This document shows, piece by piece, positions 10,201-17,416 of a stretch of DNA of 37,335 nucleotides. The notes under the pieces are model-generated. The model ran no database searches and was not told where the DNA came from. It saw only the letters and a program-made list of their open reading frames with translations. This stretch comes from Flavobacteriales bacterium (GTDB taxonomy: Bacteria > Bacteroidota > Bacteroidia > Flavobacteriales > JADGDT01), in NCBI GenBank assembly GCA_023145275.1, contig JAGLEB010000133.1, positions 1 through 37,335 on the forward strand. The letters run 5' to 3'. Numbering within the stretch: position 1 is the first letter of the stretch; every line of letters begins with the position of its first letter. Both the position numbers and the translations under genes were made by a program.

Positions 10201-13200
10201 AACAGAAATAGTGTAATCACCTTTTGTAAATGCTTCTGGAGAGAATAAAATACTAGCTGTATTATCGCCATTGTCAACAAAAGTTGCAAAGCTTGGCAAA
10301 TTATCTGCAGTGAATTTAATTTTGTCTTCGGCATTAGTTGTTGCCGAAAGATTAACTGTAGCAATACTTCCTTCAATTATTTCTACATCGTCAATAGTTT
10401 CGAAAACAGCTGGATCGCTATCTTCTTCTCCTTGTATAACAACCTGACCTGCATCTGGTACTGCTTGAACAATTATATATCTTTTACCCTTGTGGCTTGT
10501 AAGTCTTATTTTTCGTGATACACCATTTTGTATAGCTGTTGCGCTAACCCATGTATTACTAACTCTAAATTTCACTGACAACTCCTGATCGAAAGCAGCA
10601 TCAGCCATCATATCGGTAAGGGTGAAACCTATTTTGTTATTCTCAGTAAAATCAACAGTAACATTGTTTGTTGCATAAGATTGAGAATACTGTGCCACTC
10701 TTGTAAAACTATCTACCCAAAGAGAATCACCTTTATCGCTAAGATATTTTATAAATGCCTCAGTAGTTTCTTCGTTCCCCTCTAAAGTATGGAAGTGAGT
10801 ACTTCCCCAACCACGGTAGTAGTTAGATCCGTATAGAGTACCAGTTTTGGTAACCAACGGAAGTATAAATTTATTTCTAGTTGATTCATTTTCGTAAACG
10901 TGAGGATTTGATACACTATTTACGTCTAAGTAATTAACTTTATCGGCATGGTTTAGTACTCCTAAAGTCCCGCGCATAGCAATAAATTTACCTTTAGCAA
11001 CATCTAAATTACCTTCGCCATATGGGTAGGCGTAACTCCATGATTTGTTATCTCCGAAATCAATTTCTTTTCTGATTTTATCTTGAGTTGCTTTCAAACG
11101 CGAATTATACTCAGCATCAGTAGGATTTACTAATTCTTCGCTAGGTTTTTTGTACCAGTTTCTATCGTCATGACCATCAACCTGACTTCCACCTTCGACC
11201 AAAGTTCTGTATTTCTCCCAATTTTTTACATTGTATCTTTCTTCAGCTTCGGTAATTACAAACCAAGTAAAGTGAACTCCGTATTTCTTTTGCATCGATT
11301 GCCAAAAATCAAGATCACCCTCGGCATTGTCGTCGATAGTAATTGTAAATGCAGATAACTTATCATCGTTCCACAAGCAAACATCTGCAACACCCATTTC
11401 CTCTGGCCAAACTCTATCGCTTACTTCAAAACGAGATGTTGTAGTTGGTTCAAGGTTAAGAGCACCATCAATAACAATAGGTTCTTGAACTTTATCTGCA
11501 TATTTTATTATCAATTTAGGGGCAGAAACATTTTCGTCAGAAGCACTACCATCGGCAGAACTAAAACTAAATTTCCCGTCTCTAGCTTGATTAATATCAT
11601 TTGTACTAATACGTATGAAAATATATTTTCCTTGATTATTATTTGTGTACTGAGATTTGATGAAGTCAATCATTTTCTGTTCTCCATCAGCACTTGTAGA
11701 AATTTTTCCTATCAGAGAATTTGAATTAGCAAAGTTGCTTTGCAATCCGTGTGCATTACCATCTTTATCGAATTCTCCTGCATACGCATCGCTAGTTAAT
11801 ACCATGCTAGTAAATCGTGCATCTATACCGTATAAATCTAAATCTCCTGTAATTAACGAAGTACTACTTTTACTTTCTAAATTTATTGAGAATTTAACAT
11901 CTGAAATTTCTTTACCCCTTGGTATCTCTGGCAATTGAAAAGGAATTACTGCCGACATCTGCTTGCCTTCGATGTATCCACCTCCTGCAATCATAGCTGT
12001 TCTGTTGTATGAGTCAACGTAATTGTGAACAGGAAAATATGCCGATGCATCTTTAAGATCAGATTCAACATACAATGTTGCACCATCATCGATAACTGTT
12101 ACGTTAAATTCGAGAGAAGTTTCACTTCTACCGTTATCTGCAATAACAATAATACTGTACTCGCCTTTAGAGAAAGCTTCTGGAGCAAATGTAATACTTG
12201 CTGTATTGTCATTGTTGTTTTTGAAAGTTGCAAACTTTGGAAGATTTTCTACGCTTAAAGCTATATCGTCTTCTGCATTTGTGTTAGCAGAAAAATCGAT
12301 AATTAAGAAGTTTCCTTCTGTTAATTCCTGATCGCTAATTTGAGTTAAAACTGCAGGGTCGCTATCTTCTTCGCCTGTAAGTATTACTTGACCTGCATCT
12401 GGTACAGCATCAACTAACGCATATTTTTTACCTCCATTAGAAATCAACTTTACGTTACGATTTACACCGTTTTGTATTGCAGTGGCATTTACCCAAGTAT
12501 TGCTAACTCTAACCTTTACAGAAAGAGCTTGGTTAAATGCTGAATCTACCATTTGATCTGTAAGAGTAAACTTGATTACCGATCCTTCTATATTGTCTAT
12601 CACTAAATTATTAGTTGCAAAAGACTGAGAGTAATGTGCAACTTTAGTGAAAGTATCTACCCAGATAGAGTCTCCTTTTTCGCTCAAATATTTCACAAGT
12701 GCTTCTGCCTGATCTTCTGTTCCGTGCAAGCTGTGGAAATGAGTACTTCCCCAACCGCGGTAGTAGTTAGATCCGTATAGTGTACTAGTTTTAGTTACTA
12801 GTGGTAAGATGAATAAATCTCTAGAAGTTTCATCCTTAAAAATATGAGGATTAGAAACGCTATTTACGTCTAAATAATTTACTTTATCAGCTTGATTAAG
12901 TACTCCTAAAGTACCACGCATAGCTGTGAAAAGTTTTACTGCCTCATCAAAATTTCCTTCTCCAAAAGGGTAAGCATAAGTGAATACTTCGTTATCTCCT
13001 TCGCTTATGTTAGCTTTTATTTTCTGAATTGTTGTATCTAAACGAGCGTAGTATTCCTCATCGGTAGGATTAGATTTTCCGGCAGGTACATTTTTATACC
13101 AGTTTCTATCGTCGTGACCACTAACCTCGCTGCCTAAATTTACTAGCTTTTGGAATTTGTTCCAGTCTTTTACATTGTATGCATCAATAGCCTCGGTAAT

Positions 13201-13485
13201 AACAAACCAAGTAAAGTTAAAGCCATATTTTTCGTTCATGCTAATCCAGAAATCTATATCTCCTTCTGCATTGTCGTCAATTGTAATAGTGAATGCCGAT
13301 AGCTTATCGTCCTTCCACATACACACATCTGCTTCTCCAATGTTTTCAGGCCATACTCTGTCAGTAACGTCAAATCTAGAGCTTTGTGCTTCTCCAAGAT
13401 TGTAGTTGTCTTGACTAAACCCTAATATACTTACGAAAGTAATGTAGAGAATTAGTATAGTTTTTCTTCTTAATGAATTATTCAT
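7237..13485 (-). CDS. Giant T9SS-secreted protein with three NodB-like/Ig-like/DNRLRE-like modules
   Basis: A 2082-residue exoprotein. It has a signal peptide (hydrophobic residues 9-22, likely cleavage near GFS-QD), then three tandem modules starting near residues 35, 683 and 1327. In each module the first ~270 residues resemble NodB polysaccharide deacetylases: TIDDNAE (DD at 70-71 in module 1), TWFVITEA, GHDDRNWY (His124), YAYPFGEGN (170-178) and a late HFHSLHG block. An Ig/cadherin-like domain (about 384-466: NLPxFATF, NDNTAS, ADNGRS) and a region resembling DNRLRE/CBM96-type carbohydrate-binding domains (about 470-665: DASAY, LYGIDAR, YVFIRIST) follow. An acidic linker with CIDC precedes an ~80-residue type A T9SS sorting domain ending KKVIRIIKK. 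The function is probably polysaccharide binding or deacetylation at the cell surface. The second metal histidine of motif 2 is missing in every module, so catalysis is uncertain. The gene is monocistronic. Confidence 0.85.
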   Translation of the reverse strand: MNNSLRRKTILILYITFVSILGFSQDNYNLGEAQSSRFDVTDRVWPENIGEADVCMWKDDKLSAFTITIDDNAEGDIDFWISMNEKYGFNFTWFVITEAIDAYNVKDWNKFQKLVNLGSEVSGHDDRNWYKNVPAGKSNPTDEEYYARLDTTIQKIKANISEGDNEVFTYAYPFGEGNFDEAVKLFTAMRGTLGVLNQADKVNYLDVNSVSNPHIFKDETSRDLFILPLVTKTSTLYGSNYYRGWGSTHFHSLHGTEDQAEALVKYLSEKGDSIWVDTFTKVAHYSQSFATNNLVIDNIEGSVIKFTLTDQMVDSAFNQALSVKVRVSNTWVNATAIQNGVNRNVKLISNGGKKYALVDAVPDAGQVILTGEEDSDPAVLTQISDQELTEGNFLIIDFSANTNAEDDIALSVENLPKFATFKNNNDNTASITFAPEAFSKGEYSIIVIADNGRSETSLEFNVTVIDDGATLYVESDLKDASAYFPVHNYVDSYNRTAMIAGGGYIEGKQMSAVIPFQLPEIPRGKEISDVKFSINLESKSSTSLITGDLDLYGIDARFTSMVLTSDAYAGEFDKDGNAHGLQSNFANSNSLIGKISTSADGEQKMIDFIKSQYTNNNQGKYIFIRISTNDINQARDGKFSFSSADGSASDENVSAPKLIIKYADKVQEPIVIDGALNLEPTTTSRFEVSDRVWPEEMGVADVCLWNDDKLSAFTITIDDNAEGDLDFWQSMQKKYGVHFTWFVITEAEERYNVKNWEKYRTLVEGGSQVDGHDDRNWYKKPSEELVNPTDAEYNSRLKATQDKIRKEIDFGDNKSWSYAYPYGEGNLDVAKGKFIAMRGTLGVLNHADKVNYLDVNSVSNPHVYENESTRNKFILPLVTKTGTLYGSNYYRGWGSTHFHTLEGNEETTEAFIKYLSDKGDSLWVDSFTRVAQYSQSYATNNVTVDFTENNKIGFTLTDMMADAAFDQELSVKFRVSNTWVSATAIQNGVSRKIRLTSHKGKRYIIVQAVPDAGQVVIQGEEDSDPAVFETIDDVEIIEGSIATVNLSATTNAEDKIKFTADNLPSFATFVDNGDNTASILFSPEAFTKGDYTISVVADNGRSQILEEFIITIADDGSAFYINADDKDASAYYTEHNFVDMNNRNSMISGGGFIDGKQLSAVIPFQLPEIPEGKVIVDVKFSINLENKSDLNLITGDFDLYGIDARPSNMVVVSDGYAGEYGKDNNADALQKNFAKSSTAVGNVSTNAEGDRNIIAFINKQYANNQQGNFVFIRISTDDVNQEQYGRMYFTSANGSVANNMPAPKLIVKYGDAPIKIEGNLNLDPTTTPRFEVTDRVWPTTVGEGDVCMWYDDRLAAFTVTIDDNAEEDLDFWKSMQEEYGINFTWFVITEANPAYNVKDWSKYKELVEGGSQIDGHDDRNWYKNPTEQIPNLSAAEYAIRLKATAEKIRKEINVGDNNAWSYAYPFGEGNIEEAKQQFIAMRGTLGLLNKADMVNYYDINSVSNPHIYIDEAARDKFILPLVTKISTLYGSNYYRGWGSTHFHSLHGTESTTEAFIKYLSDKGDSLWVDTFTRVAQYSQSFATNSLTVDYTKKDEIGFTLSDDMADVAFYQALSVKFRVSNTWLGATAFQDGVERKVRLTNNNGKRYVIVDAIPDGGQVIIYGEEDKDPAVFTTVEDQDILEDDVTSISLEASTDIEDFIAFTIEDLPSFATLVDNNDNTASLVIAPKAFDKGEYNIIVMADNGRSQTMEEFKITVADDGSTMYILADNKDASAYYVEHNYTDAFNRTAMISGGGYINGKQLSAVMPFLLPEIPEGKVIVDAKFVINLENKSETSLITGNVDLYAIEARYRSLVEVQDGYAGTYGEDETAYALQSNFANANTAIGTIEANDEGVDNIVDFMNYEYENGKAGNYVFIRISTDDINQSQYGRMYFTSADGAAENNLPHPTLVLKYGDADEIQGTDNDLVYEAGVSNDLIDTDDITRPDYEEDCIDCGDHKSIKINPNVIKSNKINFKVGKTHLNKEFTLTLLSTHGSLIEQQTVRMNNKKHTLYFDSLFNLKGGAYLVLVEAEGVKKVIRIIKK
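7619..13383 (-). repeat. Three in-frame tandem DNA repeats of ~1.94 kb inside the giant gene
   Basis: The shared 16-mer GAGTACTTCCCCAACC begins at 8865, 10797 and 12741, giving periods of 1932 and 1944 bases (644 and 648 codons). Module borders by translation are near 13383, 11439, 9507 and 7619. Over a 68-residue stretch, modules 1 and 2 differ at about 20 positions, so they are roughly 70% identical; the repeats are old but still alignable. Confidence 0.9.
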
Positions 13486-13519
13486 GAAACGTTAAAAATA
13501 TGTTAATAAAAATCGGTGG

Positions 13520-13527
13520 CAAATGTA
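13520..13527 (-). promoter_or_regulatory. Candidate -7 box TACATTTG for the giant gene
   Basis: Read on the - strand this is TACATTTG, a perfect TAnnTTTG box, ending 34 bases upstream of the ATG at 13485. It would give a leader of roughly 28 bases. A -33 TTG at the right spacing is not obvious. Confidence 0.5.
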
Positions 13528-13907
13528 CATTGATTAACGAATACAGAGTATGTGCTTAAGGATGAGCCTTTATTAAGATGTGTAAATTGGCAGGATTACT
13601 GATGAACACTTGTTCAATAAGGGGTAAGTAGCGTATTTATATGATTAAATATAGGGTTGTGTTGGTGTTTTATGGGTGTAATAATACTAATATGGGACTC
13701 TTAAAAACTACTTTTGAATTATTTTTTAGAGGAGAGTACTTAAAAACAGAGTTTAGTATAGGTTGAATGATTATTTTAGACCTACCATTAATTTGTGTGG
13801 ATTTTCTGAATTAGCAAAATCGAATATAATGCAGTACCCCGAGTGAAACGAAAGGGAAGTGCCGGCACCTTAGCAATGCTATATTCCCTAAAATAAAGTA
13901 GGGAAAT

Positions 13908-13945
13908 AAAAAAGCCACAATTCATTAATGAATTGTGGCTTTTTT
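13908..13945. terminator. Strong bidirectional terminator after CDF gene
   Basis: A perfect 38-base palindrome: six A, then GCCACAATTCATTA and its complement, ending in six T. It lies 16 bases past the CDF stop on the - strand. Confidence 0.9.
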
Positions 13946-13961
13946 GCTTTTCGTTATTTGA

Positions 13962-14840
13962 TTAATCAATATCATCGCTATCGCCCTCTGGCTCCATATG
14001 GATTGTGGCATGCATTCCTAAATCATTAAATATCCGATATTCTAGCATCGTAGCTTCATCATGAGCATCCTGGAGTGTGATATCTTTTGGGAATACCATG
14101 TGAAATGTAACTTCAATGTGGTCGCCATAGCTATGTGTGTGAATATGATGAATATTCATGTCTTTTTTGTAACATTCCTTCGCATAGTTATTAATGCTTT
14201 CTATTAATTCTCTACTTGGTTCTTCTCCAATTAAAGGACTCACAGAATCTTTTATTATGGCGTATGAAGTGTAGAAAAGAAGTATTGCTACAATTATTCC
14301 TAGTACTCCATCTATCCACCAATAATACTTTCCGATAAAAATACCCACAAGAATAACAATCGAAGAAATAGCATCACTTCTATGGTGCCATCCATCAGCT
14401 TTTAATGATCTAGAAGAAGTAATACGTGAAATATGAAAAGAGTACTGTGCCATAGCCTCTTTTACTATAATCGAAATTATTGTCACAATTATGGCGATGT
14501 TGCCGTATTGAGCGGGTTCCCTATCAATTAACCTCCCTATACTGTCTCTTAAAAATTCAAAGGAAACAATCGCTAGTAATATTCCAACCACTAGTGATGC
14601 AATCCATTCAGCTCTCCCATATCCAAATGGTCTAGCGTCGTTTTTGTCTTTTGATGAAACTTTAAAACCTAATATTACTATAATAGATGAAACACTGTCA
14701 GATAGAGTATGCCAAGCGTCTGCGATTAACGCAATCGAGGCCGAACTAATGCCAGCCCAATATTTTATGACAAACAATATAAGGTTTCCGATTATGGAAA
14801 TCCATCCAGCTCTATATCCTAAATTTCTTTTATCGTTCAT
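13962..14840 (-). CDS. Cation diffusion facilitator (CDF) family metal transporter
   Basis: A 292-residue inner-membrane antiporter that exports divalent metal (Zn2+, Fe2+, Mn2+ or Co2+) against protons. Six hydrophobic helices are visible, with the paired metal-site motifs DAWHTLSDS in TM2 (His44, Asp48) and DGWHHRSDA in TM5 (His152, Asp156). The HxxxD pair in TM2 is the zinc/cadmium-type pattern. The C-terminal cytoplasmic domain (about 205-292) contains the histidine-rich HHIHTHSYGDHIEVTFH strand typical of the dimerisation domain. Length is normal. The gene is divergent from the HAD gene, with separate -7 boxes between them, and ends at a strong terminator. No metal-responsive regulator lies beside it, so metal specificity stays open. 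Confidence 0.92.
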   Translation of the reverse strand: MNDKRNLGYRAGWISIIGNLILFVIKYWAGISSASIALIADAWHTLSDSVSSIIVILGFKVSSKDKNDARPFGYGRAEWIASLVVGILLAIVSFEFLRDSIGRLIDREPAQYGNIAIIVTIISIIVKEAMAQYSFHISRITSSRSLKADGWHHRSDAISSIVILVGIFIGKYYWWIDGVLGIIVAILLFYTSYAIIKDSVSPLIGEEPSRELIESINNYAKECYKKDMNIHHIHTHSYGDHIEVTFHMVFPKDITLQDAHDEATMLEYRIFNDLGMHATIHMEPEGDSDDID

Positions 14841-14865
14841 TAATTCTTTAATATATGTTTATGTG

Positions 14866-14873
14866 CAAAAGTA
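14866..14873 (-). promoter_or_regulatory. -7 box TACTTTTG for the CDF gene
   Basis: Reads TACTTTTG on the - strand, a perfect TAnnTTTG match 25 bases upstream of the CDF ATG. The TTG element at -33 is unclear. Confidence 0.5.
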
Positions 14874-14892
14874 GAACAAAAAAGGATAATTA

Positions 14893-14924
14893 TTGTTATC
14901 ACTTGATCATTGTGAGTATATTTG
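14893..14924 (+). promoter_or_regulatory. Bacteroidota promoter TTG-N21-TATATTTG
   Basis: TTG at 14893-14895 and TATATTTG at 14917-14924 are separated by 21 bases, within the 17-23 known for flavobacterial promoters. This is the clearest promoter in the window and would drive the HAD/TlpA-like/grpE genes. Confidence 0.7.
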
Positions 14925-14988
14925 CAAACTTTAAAAAGAAGCCTCTATAAAATTTTAATACTAGTTGTAGAGCTTATAAAACTGTGTT

Positions 14989-15789
14989 ATGCAATATAAA
15001 GTAGTAGTTTGTGATTTAGATGGAACATTGCTAGACTCAAATCATTCATTATCAGATGAAACAAGGTTTGAGATAAAACGTATTTCAGATTTAGGAGTTA
15101 AAGTTATCCTTGCAACAGGTCGCCATTATGTTGATGTTAAAGGTGTAGCTGAGCAATTAGGTTTAGATACTTGTGTAATTGGTTCAAACGGGACTAGAGC
15201 TTATGCAAATGATGGAGAAAGGTTAATTATGCACAATTTGGATGAAAGCGTAATTGATAAAATGATGAATTTCGATTTACCAGACGACATCCACTTGAAT
15301 ATTTATCAGGGAAAAGAATGGTTGGTAGTTGAAGATAATGAAGCTTTATTAAAATTTCACAGCCATTCTAATTTTGTTTACCGTAAGATTAATGGAATTG
15401 AGGATTTAAGAAAGTCTGAGGTGAATAAATTCTACCTGTATTCGCTAAATATAGAGTTATTACAGGAGACTGAACAGAAATTAATAAAAGAGCTTGCAGA
15501 CAAGGCAGATGTATTCTTTTCTTACTATTCGGTTATTGAGGTTATGCCAAAAGGGATATCAAAAGGATTAGCTTTAAAAGAGTTGATGGAGAATAGGGGA
15601 ATTAAGCCTGAGGAGATAATAGCATTCGGTGATGGACTTAATGACTATGAGATGCTTTCGTATGTTGGAAAGGGATTAGTGATGAAGAATTCCGATAAAA
15701 AGCTATTGAAATTGTTGCCAGATTTTGAGATAATTGGATCTAATGATGAAAATGGAGTTGCAAAATATATCAAAGAGAATATTTATTAA
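14989..15789 (+). CDS. Cof-type HAD-IIB family phosphatase
   Basis: A 266-residue cytoplasmic haloacid-dehalogenase-superfamily hydrolase. Motif I is DLDGTLLDS (Asp9 nucleophile, Asp11 acid/base), motif II lies in VILATGRH, motif III is the lysine in MPKGISKG, and motif IV is GDGLNDYEML. The cap between motifs II and III is of the C2B type, placing it in the Cof/YidA/SupH group that dephosphorylates sugar phosphates, flavin or pyridoxal phosphate with broad specificity. Length is normal. It is the first gene behind a good promoter and is followed eight bases later by the thioredoxin-like gene. The true substrate is unknown. Confidence 0.92.
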   Translation: MQYKVVVCDLDGTLLDSNHSLSDETRFEIKRISDLGVKVILATGRHYVDVKGVAEQLGLDTCVIGSNGTRAYANDGERLIMHNLDESVIDKMMNFDLPDDIHLNIYQGKEWLVVEDNEALLKFHSHSNFVYRKINGIEDLRKSEVNKFYLYSLNIELLQETEQKLIKELADKADVFFSYYSVIEVMPKGISKGLALKELMENRGIKPEEIIAFGDGLNDYEMLSYVGKGLVMKNSDKKLLKLLPDFEIIGSNDENGVAKYIKENIY

Positions 15790-15797
15790 ATAGAATT

Positions 15798-16412
15798 ATG
15801 AAAAAGATTTTTTTTATACTGTTTCTTACGCTGTCAGTTGTTAGTATTTCTTTTGCGGGGAATGGAGAAGGGGAAATACAAAAAAGAAAAATTGGAGTTC
15901 AGATAGGGGATATTGCTCCATCAATTGCTTTGAAAAACCCTGACGGAAAAGTATTGCAGCTTGAAGAAACACGAGGAAAGCTTGTGTTGTTAGATTTTTG
16001 GGCTTCGTGGTGTGGACCTTGCAGAAGAGAAAATCCTAATGTAGTAAGGGTTTATAATAAGTTTAAAGATTCGAAGCTAGAGGCAGGAAATGGTTTTACT
16101 GTATACGGTGTTTCACTTGATGGGCTTGAGGATAGAGACGGGACCCCTAAACAGCTCAATGCTAAGTTTGAGTGGATGAATGCTATAAAACAAGATGGCC
16201 TTGTGTGGAAGTATCAGGTTTCAGAGTTGAAAGGATGGAATTCGAAAGTTTATAAAAGTTTTGGAGTAAAATCAATTCCCTCAAATTTTTTAATTGATAA
16301 AAATGGAGTAATTGTCGGGAAAAATTTAAGTGGCAATGACTTGTATAGGGCGGTAAAATTGGCGGAAAAATACAGTGGTGACAAGCTAATAAAAGAAATT
16401 TCGAAATTATAA
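15798..16412 (+). CDS. Secreted TlpA-like thioredoxin-fold protein
   Basis: A 204-residue periplasmic redox protein. It has a signal peptide (MKKIFFILFLTLSVVSISFA, cleavage likely after FA), then an AhpC/TSA-Redoxin/TlpA-type thioredoxin fold. The active site is WASWCGPCRREN with Cys72 and Cys75, and the cis-proline loop is SIPSNFLIDKNG. Insertions between the active site and the cis-proline (about 85-130) fit the TlpA/ResA group of Bacteroidota. The likely role is reduction of periplasmic disulfides, for example during cytochrome maturation; the partner is unknown. The stop TAA overlaps an ATG by one base (TAATG at 16410-16414) in the frame leading into grpE. Confidence 0.88.
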   Translation: MKKIFFILFLTLSVVSISFAGNGEGEIQKRKIGVQIGDIAPSIALKNPDGKVLQLEETRGKLVLLDFWASWCGPCRRENPNVVRVYNKFKDSKLEAGNGFTVYGVSLDGLEDRDGTPKQLNAKFEWMNAIKQDGLVWKYQVSELKGWNSKVYKSFGVKSIPSNFLIDKNGVIVGKNLSGNDLYRAVKLAEKYSGDKLIKEISKL

Positions 16413-16540
16413 TGTCACTTTGTCATATTAATCTACTTGGCAAGAAATTTGATATTGTCAGTTTCGATGATACAATTGTTGTATTTATAGGTATATTAAT
16501 ATTGATATTTTCGATTGTTTTAATAAAGCATTTTTTTAAG

Positions 16541-17146
16541 ATGAGTAAGGATAAAAAAGATTTGAAGGATAAAGAAGTTGAGGCTACTGTTGAAAATACA
16601 GTTGAAGAGAAAAAACAAACTTCTGTAGAAAAAGAAAACACTAGTGAAACTTCTGAAGAGGAAGCAGAGACTGCAGAACTTATTGAAGAAGTATCAGAAG
16701 AAGTGAAGCTTAAAGAAAAACTTGATCAAGAGAAAGATAGGTATTTAAGACTTTTTGCTGAATTTGAAAATTACAAAAAGAGAACATCAAAAGAGAGAAT
16801 AGATCTTTTTAAAACAGCAAATAGCGAATTGATGACTGCAATTCTGCCTGTTTTAGATGATTTTGACAGAGGGATGGTAGAAATTGAAAAATCTGACGAT
16901 AAGGCTTTAGTTGATGGTGTTAAACTTATTAGAACTAAGCTAAAAGATATTCTTAGCCAAAAAAACTTAGAAGAAGTTAAAGTTGAGAAAGGCGGAGAAT
17001 TTGATTCAGATGTTCACGAAGCAATAACTCAAATTCCTGCACCTAGCGACGATCTTAAAGGTAAGATTGTTGATGTTGTAGAAAAAGGGTACCAACTAGG
17101 AGATAAGATAATTAGATATCCAAAGGTTGTTTTAGGGATAAAGTAA
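16541..17146 (+). CDS. grpE: GrpE nucleotide exchange factor
   Basis: A 201-residue cytoplasmic cochaperone that releases ADP from DnaK. A very acidic, disordered N-terminus leads into a long coiled coil (EKLDQEKDRYLRLFAEFENY), the conserved KKRTSKER region, and the C-terminal beta-wing with GGEFDSDVHEAITQIPA and VVEKGYQLGDKIIRYPKVVL. I chose the ATG at 16541 because the product then has normal length and begins with the acidic tail typical of the family. The frame is open back to an ATG at 16412 that overlaps the previous stop; that start would add 43 residues with a membrane helix. dnaK is not in the window. Confidence 0.9.
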   Translation: MSKDKKDLKDKEVEATVENTVEEKKQTSVEKENTSETSEEEAETAELIEEVSEEVKLKEKLDQEKDRYLRLFAEFENYKKRTSKERIDLFKTANSELMTAILPVLDDFDRGMVEIEKSDDKALVDGVKLIRTKLKDILSQKNLEEVKVEKGGEFDSDVHEAITQIPAPSDDLKGKIVDVVEKGYQLGDKIIRYPKVVLGIK

Positions 17147-17181
17147 ACAAACTTAGTTTTCTTTGTGTTTATTGCCTTCTA

Positions 17182-17371
17182 TAGGTAGACGATTTAGATG
17201 TATAAAGTATCTGTTGTACTTTTTGTACAAAAGTACTTTACCTAGAGTTTTATAAATCACTGGAAGCTTTTTTTGCACATTATGTTAGTGCAGGTCGTAA
17301 ATAGTTTGACCTGTTTTACTTGAGGAAAGCATAAACCTTGATTCTGTAAAGATTATTGATGGCAATCTTTA
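17182..17371 (+). other. Clustered stem-loops between grpE and dnaJ
   Basis: The 270-base gap contains three hairpins on the coding strand: GTACTTTT/AAAAGTAC (17216-17236, 5-base loop) nested within TAGGTA/TACCTA (17182-17187 with 17239-17244); CAGGTC/GACCTG near 17291-17312; and TAAAGATT/AATCTTTA (17347-17354 with 17364-17371). The first could end grpE transcripts. The others would lie in a dnaJ leader. Confidence 0.45.
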
Positions 17372-17416
17372 GTGAATTATTAATGTTATAGCTGTTAAAA
17401 AATTAATAGTATAGAG

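Larger units (their letters stand above)
13486..13961. other. Intergenic region with GC-rich hairpin element
   Basis: 476 bases upstream of the giant gene and downstream of the CDF gene. It holds the giant gene's promoter, the CDF terminator, and at 13822-13886 a compact structure richer in G+C than its surroundings: GAATATA (13822-13828) pairs with TATATTC (13880-13886), and GCAGTACCCC (13831-13840) pairs imperfectly with GGGAAGTGC (13854-13862). No ORF is supported. Confidence 0.5.

Noticed and set aside
16412..16540. Extended N-terminus as the main grpE start
   Set aside because: A membrane helix is foreign to GrpE and the ATG at 16541 gives normal length. Kept only as a finding to check.
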